Below are positions 16,350 to 25,557 of a stretch of 48,922 nucleotides of DNA, piece after piece. The notes beneath the pieces were generated by a model. That model was not told where the DNA came from, ran no database searches, and worked only from the letters and a program-made list of their open reading frames with translations. Positions within the stretch are counted from its first letter, which is position 1. The number at the start of each line of letters is the position of its first letter. Source of the DNA: Methylobacterium sp. (GTDB lineage Bacteria > Pseudomonadota > Alphaproteobacteria > Rhizobiales > Beijerinckiaceae); the NCBI RefSeq assembly GCF_019750675.1, contig NZ_JAIEOF010000282.1, positions 1-48,922 of the forward strand, read 5' to 3'. The position numbers were made by a program, and so were the translations under genes.

Positions 16350-17630
16350 ATGGCACGGGGGGCGCGCCGATCGTCCTGGACCGCCGCAACCGTCGTGACG
16401 ATCGGACTCGGGGTGTTCGCCGCCGGACGCGGCACCCTCGATGCCCCGGCGGTCGCGGCGTCCCTCGTCGTTCTCTGTCTCGGCGGCGTCATCGGCAGCC
16501 TCGGGCGCTCACGGATCGTGCGCGTCCCGGAGAGCCCCGGGGCCAACCGCCACTCCGTCGCGGAAGCCCTTCTCGCCAACATCCCCGATCCCGTGATCCT
16601 GGTCGACCGCCGCGCGGTGGTGATCGAGGTCAATCCCGCCGCCCGTGCCCTGTTGCCGGCGCTGAAGCTGCGCCATCCGCTCTCCTTCGCCCTGCGCGCG
16701 CCCGATGTCCTCGACGGGATCGAGGAGGTCCTGCGCACCGGCGCCTCGCTCAAGACGCTCTATTCCACGCGTGTCCCCACCGAGCGCGCCTTCGAGGTGC
16801 AGATCGGGGCCCTGCCGATGCCGGACGGGGTGGTGGGCGGGCAGCCCAACGTCGTGCTGTTCCTGCGCGACCTCACTTCGGCGCGGCGCCTGGAAGCGAT
16901 GCGGGTCGATTTCGTCGCCAATGCCAGCCACGAGCTGCGCACGCCGTTGGCCTCGCTCCTCGGCTTCATCGAGACGTTGCAAGGCCCCGCCCGCAACGAC
17001 CCGCCGGCGCGGGAGCGCTTCCTCGGCATCATGAAGGCCCAGGCGCAGCGGATGGCGCGCCTCGTCGACGACCTCCTGTCGCTGTCGCGGATCGAGTTGC
17101 GCGAGCACGTCGCGCCGACGCAGCCCGTCGACCTGACCCGGATCGCCCGCCAGATGGTGGAGACGCAAGGCCCGTTGGCCCGCGATCGCGGCGTGGTGCT
17201 GAGCCTCGCGGCGGAGGGCGCCTTCCCGATTCTCGGCGAGCGCGACGAGTTGCTGCGCGTGGTGGAGAACCTGATCGAGAACGCCGTGAGGTACGGTGGC
17301 AGCGGGGGCCGCGTCGAAGTCGCGCTCCGGCGCCACACCGATGCGGCCAGCGGGCGGACCAACGTCGAGATCGCCGTACGCGATCATGGGCCGGGGATCG
17401 CGGCCGAGCACATCCCACGCCTGACTGAACGGTTCTACCGGGTCGACGTCGCCTCGAGTCGCGACCAGGGCGGTACCGGCCTCGGGCTCGCCATCGTCAA
17501 GCACATCGTCAACCGGCACCGGGGCCGGCTGCTCATCGAGAGCGTGCTCGACGAGGGCACCACCGTGCGGGCGATCCTGCCCGAGTTCGCGCCGGCGGCG
17601 AACCCGGACGTCGTCACTCCATCGTCCTGA
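16350..17630 (+). CDS. phoR: PhoR-like sensor histidine kinase
   Basis: 426 residues. Two hydrophobic segments at the N-terminus anchor it to the membrane. A PAS-like domain follows (LLANIPDPVILVDRRAVVIEVNPAA, about 72-96). The dimerisation region has FVANASHELRTPLASLLGFIETLQGPA, the PhoR-type H-box with the phosphorylated His. The ATPase domain has NLIENAVRYG (N box), RDHGPGIA (G1) and GGTGLGLAIVKHI (G2). PhoR senses phosphate limitation through the Pst system and phosphorylates PhoB. Neither pst genes nor phoB are adjacent here, so the symbol rests on sequence type. It could be co-transcribed with the upstream membrane protein. Confidence 0.8.
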   Translation: MARGARRSSWTAATVVTIGLGVFAAGRGTLDAPAVAASLVVLCLGGVIGSLGRSRIVRVPESPGANRHSVAEALLANIPDPVILVDRRAVVIEVNPAARALLPALKLRHPLSFALRAPDVLDGIEEVLRTGASLKTLYSTRVPTERAFEVQIGALPMPDGVVGGQPNVVLFLRDLTSARRLEAMRVDFVANASHELRTPLASLLGFIETLQGPARNDPPARERFLGIMKAQAQRMARLVDDLLSLSRIELREHVAPTQPVDLTRIARQMVETQGPLARDRGVVLSLAAEGAFPILGERDELLRVVENLIENAVRYGGSGGRVEVALRRHTDAASGRTNVEIAVRDHGPGIAAEHIPRLTERFYRVDVASSRDQGGTGLGLAIVKHIVNRHRGRLLIESVLDEGTTVRAILPEFAPAANPDVVTPSS

Positions 17631-17639
17631 GGCGGCGCG

Positions 17640-19133
17640 TCAGCGGAACGGCGGCTCGTCGAAGCTGCGCAGCTTGCGCGAATGCAGGCCGTGACGTTCG
17701 GCCCGCAGGATGTCGAGGGCGGCCAGCCCGATGAGCAGGTGTTCGGCGACCGCGCGCTCGTAGAAGGCGTTGGCCGCACCCGGTAGCTTGATCTCGCCGT
17801 GCAGCGGCTTGTCGGAGACGCAAAGCAGGGTGCCGTAGGGAACCCGCAGGCGGTAGCCCTGGGCCGCGATGGTGCCGCTTTCCATGTCGACGCCGATGGC
17901 GCGGGAGAGGTTGATGCGCCGGCGCTCCTGGCTGAAGCGGAGTTCCCAGTTGCGGTCGTCGTAGGTGACGACCGTTCCGGTCCGGAGCCGGCGCTTGAGA
18001 GCTTCGCTCTTCTCGCCGGTGACGTGGGCGGCCGCCGCCTGGAGGGCGAGCTGGACCTCGGCGAGCGCCGGCACCGGCACGTCGGGCGGCACGAGCTCGT
18101 CGAGGATGCGGTCGCGACGCAGATAGCCGTGCGCCAGGACGTAGTCGCCGATGGTCTGCGACTGGCGCAGACCGCCGCAATGGCCGACCATGAGCCAGCA
18201 ATGCGGGCGCAGGACCGCGAGGTGGTCGGTGATCGTCTTCGCGTTGGACGGGCCGACGCCGATATTGACCAGGGTGGTGCCCTGCTGGCTGCCGTCGGGA
18301 CCGCGCGCTACGAGGTGGTAGGCCGGCATCTGATACTTGTGCCAGGGCGAGGCCGCGATGAGGGCCGCCGGATCGACGGAGGCGGCCTCCGACCGGGAGA
18401 CCGAGATGCCGCCCGGCAGGATCATCCGCTCGAAGCCTTCGTCGCCGCGCGCCAGGCGCTCGAGGCCGTGGCGGATGAAGCCGTCGACATAGCGATGGTA
18501 GTTCGTCAGCAGGATCCAGGGCTGCACGTCGCGCCAGTCGCTGCCCGTGTAATGCACGAGGCGCCGCAGCGAGTAGTCGGTCCGGATCGCGTCGAAGAGC
18601 GCCAGCGGGCGCGGCAGGTCTGGCAAGTCCTGCCAGAGCCCGTCCGCGATCTCGTCGCCCACCACCGAGAGCAGCGGCACGGGGAAATACGTGGCGAGGT
18701 CGCGGGGCGTGACCCCGCTACGGCCGAGATCAGCGCCGGGCTCGATCACGTAGGGATAGGGAATCTCCTGGGCGCTCAAGCCCACTTCGAGGGTGGCGCC
18801 ATAGTCGCGGACCAGGGGGCGCAGCTGTTCCAGCAGGTAGCCGCGGAACTGCGCCGGCTGGGTCACGGTGGTGGCGTAGCTGCCCGGGGCCTGGAACTTG
18901 GCCGTCGCCCGGGCGACCCGCGGGATCGGCCCTGTCGGCTGGTAGGTGACCCGCAACTCCGGATAGCGGAATTGCAGCCGCTCGGTGGAGTCGGGGGGCG
19001 CCCCGCCATCGAGGTAGCGGGCCAGGGCCGATTGCAGCGCCTCGATCGCGCCCGCATGCAGCGCGGCGAGGCGGTCCACGACCGTCTCGGGGTCGGAGAC
19101 GGATTCCATCGGTCGCAACTCGTCGCGGATCAC
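17640..19133 (-). CDS. amn: AMP nucleosidase
   Basis: Splits AMP into adenine and ribose 5-phosphate, helping to set adenylate levels. The 497-residue length matches the long bacterial Amn. Features include the N-terminal domain with FRYPELRVTYQPTGPIPRV and the nucleoside phosphorylase-like core with TTLVNIGVGPSNAKTITDHLAVL, CWLMVGHCGGLR and AIGVDMESGTIAAQGYR (the conserved M-E-S near the ribose). The start is GTG 19133, with AGGAGG four bases upstream. It is convergent with phoR (9 bases apart). Amn is part of the phosphate response in E. coli; whether that explains the closeness to phoR is open. Confidence 0.93.
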   Translation of the reverse strand: MIRDELRPMESVSDPETVVDRLAALHAGAIEALQSALARYLDGGAPPDSTERLQFRYPELRVTYQPTGPIPRVARATAKFQAPGSYATTVTQPAQFRGYLLEQLRPLVRDYGATLEVGLSAQEIPYPYVIEPGADLGRSGVTPRDLATYFPVPLLSVVGDEIADGLWQDLPDLPRPLALFDAIRTDYSLRRLVHYTGSDWRDVQPWILLTNYHRYVDGFIRHGLERLARGDEGFERMILPGGISVSRSEAASVDPAALIAASPWHKYQMPAYHLVARGPDGSQQGTTLVNIGVGPSNAKTITDHLAVLRPHCWLMVGHCGGLRQSQTIGDYVLAHGYLRRDRILDELVPPDVPVPALAEVQLALQAAAAHVTGEKSEALKRRLRTGTVVTYDDRNWELRFSQERRRINLSRAIGVDMESGTIAAQGYRLRVPYGTLLCVSDKPLHGEIKLPGAANAFYERAVAEHLLIGLAALDILRAERHGLHSRKLRSFDEPPFR

Positions 19134-19390
19134 GGTGCCTCCTGGCCAAACCTCGGTGACGGTCTCTTACACCGCCCCGTGGCCGGACGCGAACACCGGC
19201 GAACGGCCGTTCCGACAGCCAATGCCGGTTTGTGACGCTGTCGAAGAAGGTTGTAGTTTCTCTCAATTTTTCGGCGAATTCGCCTTGTTAACCTGTACTA
19301 TGCAACCTCGAAAACGCCTTGCCGTCCGTCCGGTGCCCGTGACCGGGCGGGTGGACGTAACGAGGGCAGGCATGGCGGGGGAACGCTGCG

Positions 19391-21775
19391 TTGATATTGA
19401 CACTCGTCGGCTGCTTCAGGGCCGACAATGATCAATGGCTCGTCCTCCCGGCCGCGCTGATCTGCGCCCTGGCGGCGGGCGCGACGATCGCCCTCCTCCG
19501 CCATGCGCAGAAGACATCCGGAGCGCGGCGCCAGGGTTGGCTCGTCATCGCGGCCTTCGCGGGCGGGACCGGCATCTGGGCCACGCATTTCCTGGCGATG
19601 CTGGCCTGCGACCCGAAATACCCCGTGGGCTACGCCACCGCGCCGACGGCGCTGTCGCTGGTCTTCGCCGTCCTGCTGAGCGGCCTCGGCCTCGCGACGG
19701 CGATCGCGCGACCGGGACGGATCGCCCCCCTCCTCGGCGGCGGCATCCTCGGCCTGGGTATCGCGGCGATGCACTACACCGGGATGGCGGCCTACCAGTT
19801 CCAGGGCCACATGGCCTGGCGCGCCGACCTCGTGGTGCTCTCCGTCGTGTTCGGCACGGTCATGGCCGCCGGCGCCCTCCGGGTGGGTCTTGCCGACAAC
19901 CGCGCCCGAAACCGAATCCTGGGGCCGATCCTGCTGGTCGTGGCCATCTGCGGGCACCACGTCCTCGGCCTCTCGGCCCTGACCCTGGTGCCCGATCCCC
20001 GCGTGGTCGTTCCGGCCGAGGCCGTGCCGCCCGTCTGGCTCGCCGTTCCGGTGGTCCTGGCGAGCCTGACGATCCTGCTGATGGCCTGCATCGCCATGGT
20101 CCTCGACATCCGCGAGCGCCAGCGGACGGTCTATCGGGAACGCCTCCGAAGCCTCGCCAACGCTGCCGTGGAGGGCCTGGTGATCTGCCACGGTGGGAGG
20201 ATCGTCAGTGCCAACGAGAGCTTCGCGCGCCTGACCGGAACCGACGCGCGAAGCCTCACCGGGATGGAGGTGTCGCACTTCCTGCCCGACTTCGCCACCG
20301 ACGACGTCCTGGCCGGTGCCCCCGAAGACGGTGTCGAGGGACTCCTGCGGTGTTCGGACGGGAGCGAACTGCCGGTCGAATTGATCGCGCGCCCGGTGGC
20401 CTACGGCCGCGCGCCGCATCTCGCGATCGCGGTGCGCGACCTGACGGCCCGTCGGCGCGCGGAGCGCCAGATCCGGTACCTGGCCGGCCACGACACCCTG
20501 ACGGGCCTGTGCAATCGGCAGAACTTCCACGCCTGCCTGGATCGTGAAATCCGGCGGGCGACCGCATCGGGCACACGATTGGCCCTCCTGGCCATCAATC
20601 TCGACGGTTTCAAGCAGGTCAACGACCTGTACGGCCACGCCAACGGGGACGCGACCCTCGCGCGGGTGGCCGACTTGATCGGCGATCAACTCGGGAAGGA
20701 ACAGATCGCGGCGCGGATCGGTGGCGACGAGTTCGCGGTCCTCACGCCGTGCGCCCACGGCGTCGCGGCCGGTCGCCTCGCCGAGGAGATCCGCGCCGCC
20801 CTCTACGCCGCCGATGGTCTCGCCGGGGGCGAACCCTTGCCGGAGACCTCAATCGGCATTGCGCTGTTTCCGGACGATGCGACGGATCGCAACGATCTCC
20901 TGAACGCGGCCGACGCCGCTTTGCAACTCGCCAAGACCGTGGGGCGCGGCAGCTACCGGTTCTTCGAGGCGGCGATGGGCAAGGAGGTCCGCGAGCGGCG
21001 CGTGCTGGAGAAGGCCCTGCGCCGGGCCCTCGTCCAGGGTGAACTGCGCCTCGTCTACCAGCCGCAGATCGCGATCCGAACCGGGGCGGTCACCGGCTTC
21101 GAAGTGCTGATGCGCTGGCAGCATCCCGAGCGCGGCTTCGTCTCGCCGGCCCTGTTCATCCCCATCGCGGAGGAGAGCGGGCTCATCCAGGAGATCGGCG
21201 CCTGGGCCCTGACCGAGGCCTGCCGCGAGGCGGCGAGCTGGGACGTTCCCCTCAGCGTGGCGGTCAACGTCTCCGGCGTCCAGATCCACGATCCCGCCTT
21301 CGCGCCGAGTGTCCGGGCGATCCTGTCCGCGACCGGCCTCGATCCGGCGCGCCTGGAACTCGAGATCACCGAGACGGCCCTGATCCGCGATCCCGACCGC
21401 GCCTCCACCAATCTGCGCGAACTCAAGGCGCTGGGCCTGCGCATCGCCATGGACGATTTCGGAACCGGCTACTCCTCCCTGTCCAACCTGCGCCTTTTCC
21501 CCTTCGACCAGATCAAGATCGACGGCTCCTTCGTCGCGGCAGTGGATTCCAACCCCCAGGCGGCGGCCATCGTGCGTTCGGTGCTCGGTCTCGGCGCCGG
21601 CCTCGGCCTGCCGGTCATCGCCGAGGGCGTGGAGACCGCCGCCGAACTCGCGTTCCTAGACGCCGAGAACTGTCACGCCGCGCAGGGCTACTTCATCGGC
21701 CGGCCGGGCCCGATCGCCGCCTTCGCCCGCCATACCCACCGCTTACCCGCGCCGGCCCGTGCGGGGGTCGGTTAA
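19391..21775 (+). CDS. MHYT-PAS-GGDEF-EAL cyclic-di-GMP signalling protein
   Basis: 794 residues from TTG 19391 (GGGGGA nine bases upstream). The first ~240 residues form the seven-helix MHYT sensor, thought to bind a metal and sense a gas. Its three motifs read THFLAML, MHYTGMA and GHHVLGL, so only the middle one is canonical. A PAS domain follows (about 255-350). The GGDEF domain has ARIGGDEFAVL intact, so diguanylate cyclase activity is possible. In the EAL domain the signature is EVL (FEVLMRW), while ITETALI, DDFGTGYSS, KIDGSFV and AEGVET are kept, so phosphodiesterase activity is also likely. It probably adjusts cyclic di-GMP in response to an environmental signal. It is divergent from amn across 257 bases. 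Confidence 0.92.
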   Translation: MILTLVGCFRADNDQWLVLPAALICALAAGATIALLRHAQKTSGARRQGWLVIAAFAGGTGIWATHFLAMLACDPKYPVGYATAPTALSLVFAVLLSGLGLATAIARPGRIAPLLGGGILGLGIAAMHYTGMAAYQFQGHMAWRADLVVLSVVFGTVMAAGALRVGLADNRARNRILGPILLVVAICGHHVLGLSALTLVPDPRVVVPAEAVPPVWLAVPVVLASLTILLMACIAMVLDIRERQRTVYRERLRSLANAAVEGLVICHGGRIVSANESFARLTGTDARSLTGMEVSHFLPDFATDDVLAGAPEDGVEGLLRCSDGSELPVELIARPVAYGRAPHLAIAVRDLTARRRAERQIRYLAGHDTLTGLCNRQNFHACLDREIRRATASGTRLALLAINLDGFKQVNDLYGHANGDATLARVADLIGDQLGKEQIAARIGGDEFAVLTPCAHGVAAGRLAEEIRAALYAADGLAGGEPLPETSIGIALFPDDATDRNDLLNAADAALQLAKTVGRGSYRFFEAAMGKEVRERRVLEKALRRALVQGELRLVYQPQIAIRTGAVTGFEVLMRWQHPERGFVSPALFIPIAEESGLIQEIGAWALTEACREAASWDVPLSVAVNVSGVQIHDPAFAPSVRAILSATGLDPARLELEITETALIRDPDRASTNLRELKALGLRIAMDDFGTGYSSLSNLRLFPFDQIKIDGSFVAAVDSNPQAAAIVRSVLGLGAGLGLPVIAEGVETAAELAFLDAENCHAAQGYFIGRPGPIAAFARHTHRLPAPARAGVG

Positions 21776-21856
21776 AGCCCGCCTTGCTCCCGGCACCGGC
21801 TTGTTCGAAACGGAGCCGCGCACGCGGGTCCTGCGCGCCAGGCAGAGGAGTTCGGG

Positions 21857-22354
21857 ATGAGCGACGCGACGGGACACCGGCCGGGCGAGGCGGCGATCGC
21901 CCTGCCCGAGACCTACGATGCCGGGCTCTACTTCATCGGCCGCATCCGTACCCCCTGGGCGACGCGCGGCGAATGCCCGAAGAACGGTCTCAAGACCGAC
22001 GCGGCCTGCACCCTCGCCGTCGACGCGCCGTTCTCCGAGGCGCTCCAGAACGTCGAGGGCGCGAGCCACCTCATCGTGCTCTACTGGATGGACGAGGCCG
22101 CCCGCGACCTCGCGCTGCAGCGTCCCCGCCATGCGGAGGGCAGCCGGGGAACCTTCTCCCTGCGCTCGCCGGTGCGGCCCAACCCCATCGCCCTGTCGGT
22201 GGTCGAGCTTCTGGAACGGGACGGGTCGACCCTGCGGGTGCGCGGCCTCGATTGCCGCGACGGAACCCCGCTCCTCGACATCAAGCCTTACTTCGCGACG
22301 ACGGATTCGCGTCCAGGCGCCACGGTGGACCGCGCCGGAACGGCACCGCGCTGA
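21857..22354 (+). CDS. trmO: tRNA t6A37 methyltransferase TrmO
   Basis: Methylates N6-threonylcarbamoyladenosine at position 37 of tRNA-Thr, using SAM. 165 residues, compact single-domain form. Family motifs are FIGRIRTPWATRGECPKN near residue 25, SHLIVLYWMD, the signature FSLRSPVRPNPIALSVVEL and DGTPLLDIKPYFATTD. In E. coli TrmO a C-terminal extension follows; it is absent here, as in many bacteria. A purine-rich site (AGAGGAG) lies just before ATG 21857. Confidence 0.88.
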   Translation: MSDATGHRPGEAAIALPETYDAGLYFIGRIRTPWATRGECPKNGLKTDAACTLAVDAPFSEALQNVEGASHLIVLYWMDEAARDLALQRPRHAEGSRGTFSLRSPVRPNPIALSVVELLERDGSTLRVRGLDCRDGTPLLDIKPYFATTDSRPGATVDRAGTAPR

Positions 22355-22381
22355 CGCGATACCCCCGCGCGACCTCGGCGA

Positions 22382-25300
22382 TCAGCCCGCGTGCGCCGGC
22401 TCCTCGGCGCCGTGGATCTGCCCGTCCGCGCCGTGGACCCTGCGGGGCGTGCCCTTCGGCGGCGCCTTGATCCGGTACCAGCCGACATAGAGGGCCGGCA
22501 GGAAGAACAGCGTCAGGAAGGTGGCCGCCAGGATGCCGCCGATCATGGCGTAGGCCATCGGCCCCCAGAACACCTCGCGGGCGATGGGGATGAGGCCGAG
22601 GCTCGCGGCGGCCGCCGTGAGCAGGATCGGGCGCATGCGGTGGCAAGTGGCATCCACCACCGCGTCCCAGGGCGGCAGCCCGTCACGCTCGTACTCGTCG
22701 ATCTGGGTCACCAGGATCACCGAGTTACGAACGATGATGCCGATCAGCGCCAGCACGCCCAGGATCGCCACGAAGCCCATCGGCTTGTTGAAGGCGAGCA
22801 GCGCGATGGCGACGCCGATGATTCCGAGGGGCGCCACGCTCGCCACCAGGAAGAGCTTCTGGAAGCTCTGGAGCTGGATCATCAGGAACATCGCCATGGT
22901 GAGCAGCATCACCGGCGCCACCGCCGCGATCGGTCCCTGCCCCTTGGCGCTCTCCTCCACGGCCCCGCCCACCGCCAGGACGTAGCCGTCCGGCAGGCTC
23001 TTGCTGAACGCGGTGATCTTCTCGTCGAGCTGGCTCACCACCGTGGCGGGCTGGGTGTCGTCCGAGATCGAGGCCCGCACCGTGATGGTGGGCAGGCGGT
23101 CGCGGCGCCAGACGATGGGCTGCTCGAGCTCGTAGCCGATGGTGGCGAAGGCCAGCAGCGGAACGACGCTGCCGTTGGCCAGCGGCACCTGCAGGCTCTG
23201 GAGCGTGTCGAGGGAGTTGCGCTCCACGGCCTGCGCGCGGGCGACCACGTTGACGAGGTAGATCGAATCCCGGACCTGGGTGATCGCCCGGCCGCCCACG
23301 ATGCCGTTGAGCAGGCCCGCGATGTCCTCCGAGGTCACGCCGAGCTGGCGTGCCTTGTCCTGGATGATGTCGACCTTGAGCACCTTGCCGGGCTCGTTCC
23401 AGTCGAAGGTCGGCACGTCTAGATGCGGGTTGGCGCCGACGATGTTGCCGAGGGCGAGCGCGTAGGCCCGCAGGGTCTGCAGGTCGGGACCGCTGAGGCG
23501 GTACTGCACCGGGCGCCCGACCGGCGGTCCGAGGTCGAGGGAGTGGATCAGGAAGTCGGTGCCGACGAATTTTTCGCGCGCGAGCTTGTCGAGCTTCAGC
23601 TTCATGCGCTCGCGCGCCTCGATCGACTTCGTCTCGATGACGATCTGACCGAAGAACGCGTTGCCGAGCTGCTGGTCGAGGGGCAGGTAGAAGCGCACCG
23701 CGCCCTGGCCCACGTAGGAGGACCAGCGCACGATCTCGGGGTCGCCCACCAGGGTCGCCTCGAAACGGTCCATCTGGCCCTTGGTCTCAGCGATGCTGGC
23801 GTTCTGCGGCAGCGTCATGTCGACGAGGAGTTCGGGCCGGTCGGAGGCCGGGAAGAACTGCTGCTGGACGAAGCCCATGCCGACGATCGCCGCGCCGAGC
23901 ATGCCCACGCAGACGATCACGGTGGTCCAGCGCCAGCGCATGGCGCCCAGCAGCATCCCGGTGAAGATCCGCATCGACCGGCTCGGGGCGTCGTGGTCCT
24001 TGTGCTTCATCTGCTTCGGCAGGAGCTTCACGCCGATGAGGGGCGCGAACAGAACGGCCACCACCCAGGAGACGAGGAGGGACGCCGCGATGACGACGAA
24101 GAGCGAGTAGGTGTACTCGCCCGCCGACGAGCCGTTGAAACCGATGGGCAGGAAGCCCGCCACGGTCACCAGGGTGCCGGTGAGCATCGGGAAGGCGGTG
24201 GAGGTGTAGGCGAAGGTCGCGGCCTTCTTCAGGCTGTCGCCGACTTCCAGGCGCGCCACCATCATCTCGACGGTGATCATCGCGTCGTCGACGAGGAGGC
24301 CGAGGGCGATGATCAGCGCGCCGAGCGAAATGCGCTGCAGCGTCACGCCCATGATCTGCATGATCACGAACACGATGGCGAGCACGAGCGGGATCGACAG
24401 CGAGACCACGAGGCCGGCGCGCCAGCCCAGCGAGATGAAGCTCACCGCCAGCACGATCACCACGGCCTCGACGAGCGCCTTGGTGAAGCCGCCCACCGCT
24501 TCCTCGACGATTTTGGGCTGGTCCGAGACGAGGTGGATGCCGACGCCCACCGGCAGTTCGCCCTCGAGCTTGGCCATCCGCGCCTTCAGATCGTGGCCGA
24601 AGGTGAGCAGGTTGCCCGAGGGCTGCATCGCGATGGCGAGGCCGATCGCCGGCTGGCCGTTGAAGCGGAACAGGTCGGTGGGCGGATCGGTGAAGCCGCG
24701 GGAGATCTCGGCGACGTCGGAGAGGCGGAAGAAGCGGTCGTTCACCCGCAGGTTCACGGCGCGCAGGCTCTCCTCGTTGACGAACTGGCCGCCGACCCGG
24801 ACGGAGACCCGCTCGGGCCCGGCCTGGATCACGCCGGAGGGCGCGATGGCGTTCTGCGACTGCAGGGTCTTGATCACCGAGTTGGTGTCGAGGCCGAGGC
24901 CGGCGAGCTTGCGTGTGGAGAAGTCGAGGTAGATCACCTCGTCCTGCGCACCGAGGAGCTGCATCTTGCCCGCAGACGGCACCTTCTTCACCTCGGCGCG
25001 GACGCGCTCGACGTAGTCCCGCAGTTGGCGCGGGGTCACGCCGTCGGCCGTGAAGGCGTAGACGTTGCCGAACACGTCACCGAACTCGTCGTTGAAGAAC
25101 GGCCCCTGAATCCCCTGCGGGAAGGTGTTCTGGATGTCGCCGATGCGCTTGCGCACCTGGTAGAAGATCGCCGGAATGGTCTTGGGCGGCGTCGTCTCGC
25201 GGAGTTGCACGAACACCGTGGCCTGGCCCGGCGTGGTGTAGCTGCGGCTGAAATCGACGGCATCGATCTGCTGCACCTCCTTCTCGATCCGTTCGGTGAC

Positions 25301-25495
25301 CTGATCGAGGGTGTCGCCGATGGTGGCGCCGGGCCAGCGCGCCTGCACGATCATGGTCTTGATCGCGAAGGGCGGGTCCTCCTCGCGACCGAGGCGCTCG
25401 TAGGCCAGGAAACCGGCCACCACCGAGATCAGCATCAGGAACCAGACGAAGGAACGGTGCTCCAGCGCCCATTCGGAGAGATTGAAGTTCTTCAA
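22382..25495 (-). CDS. RND-family multidrug efflux permease (HAE-1 type)
   Basis: 1037 residues, the usual length of AcrB/MexB-like pumps, with about 12 membrane helices and two large periplasmic loops. Visible family features are the N-terminal helix SFVWFLMLISVVAGFLAYERL, the REEDPPFAIKTMIVQARWPGA strand after it, ALGLLVDDAMITVEMM in TM4 (the proton-relay Asp pair), and GVLALIGIIVRNSVILV in TM10. The start is TTG 25495; an in-frame stop a few codons upstream rules out a longer form. It is last in an operon after two adaptor genes. Substrate unknown; no outer-membrane channel gene is nearby. Confidence 0.93.
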   Translation of the reverse strand: MKNFNLSEWALEHRSFVWFLMLISVVAGFLAYERLGREEDPPFAIKTMIVQARWPGATIGDTLDQVTERIEKEVQQIDAVDFSRSYTTPGQATVFVQLRETTPPKTIPAIFYQVRKRIGDIQNTFPQGIQGPFFNDEFGDVFGNVYAFTADGVTPRQLRDYVERVRAEVKKVPSAGKMQLLGAQDEVIYLDFSTRKLAGLGLDTNSVIKTLQSQNAIAPSGVIQAGPERVSVRVGGQFVNEESLRAVNLRVNDRFFRLSDVAEISRGFTDPPTDLFRFNGQPAIGLAIAMQPSGNLLTFGHDLKARMAKLEGELPVGVGIHLVSDQPKIVEEAVGGFTKALVEAVVIVLAVSFISLGWRAGLVVSLSIPLVLAIVFVIMQIMGVTLQRISLGALIIALGLLVDDAMITVEMMVARLEVGDSLKKAATFAYTSTAFPMLTGTLVTVAGFLPIGFNGSSAGEYTYSLFVVIAASLLVSWVVAVLFAPLIGVKLLPKQMKHKDHDAPSRSMRIFTGMLLGAMRWRWTTVIVCVGMLGAAIVGMGFVQQQFFPASDRPELLVDMTLPQNASIAETKGQMDRFEATLVGDPEIVRWSSYVGQGAVRFYLPLDQQLGNAFFGQIVIETKSIEARERMKLKLDKLAREKFVGTDFLIHSLDLGPPVGRPVQYRLSGPDLQTLRAYALALGNIVGANPHLDVPTFDWNEPGKVLKVDIIQDKARQLGVTSEDIAGLLNGIVGGRAITQVRDSIYLVNVVARAQAVERNSLDTLQSLQVPLANGSVVPLLAFATIGYELEQPIVWRRDRLPTITVRASISDDTQPATVVSQLDEKITAFSKSLPDGYVLAVGGAVEESAKGQGPIAAVAPVMLLTMAMFLMIQLQSFQKLFLVASVAPLGIIGVAIALLAFNKPMGFVAILGVLALIGIIVRNSVILVTQIDEYERDGLPPWDAVVDATCHRMRPILLTAAAASLGLIPIAREVFWGPMAYAMIGGILAATFLTLFFLPALYVGWYRIKAPPKGTPRRVHGADGQIHGAEEPAHAG

Positions 25496-25557
25496 GGGAT
25501 TGCTCTCGCCTCACCGGGGTGGCGGCTGATGATGGATGGCAGCGGGGCCCTGCGCGT

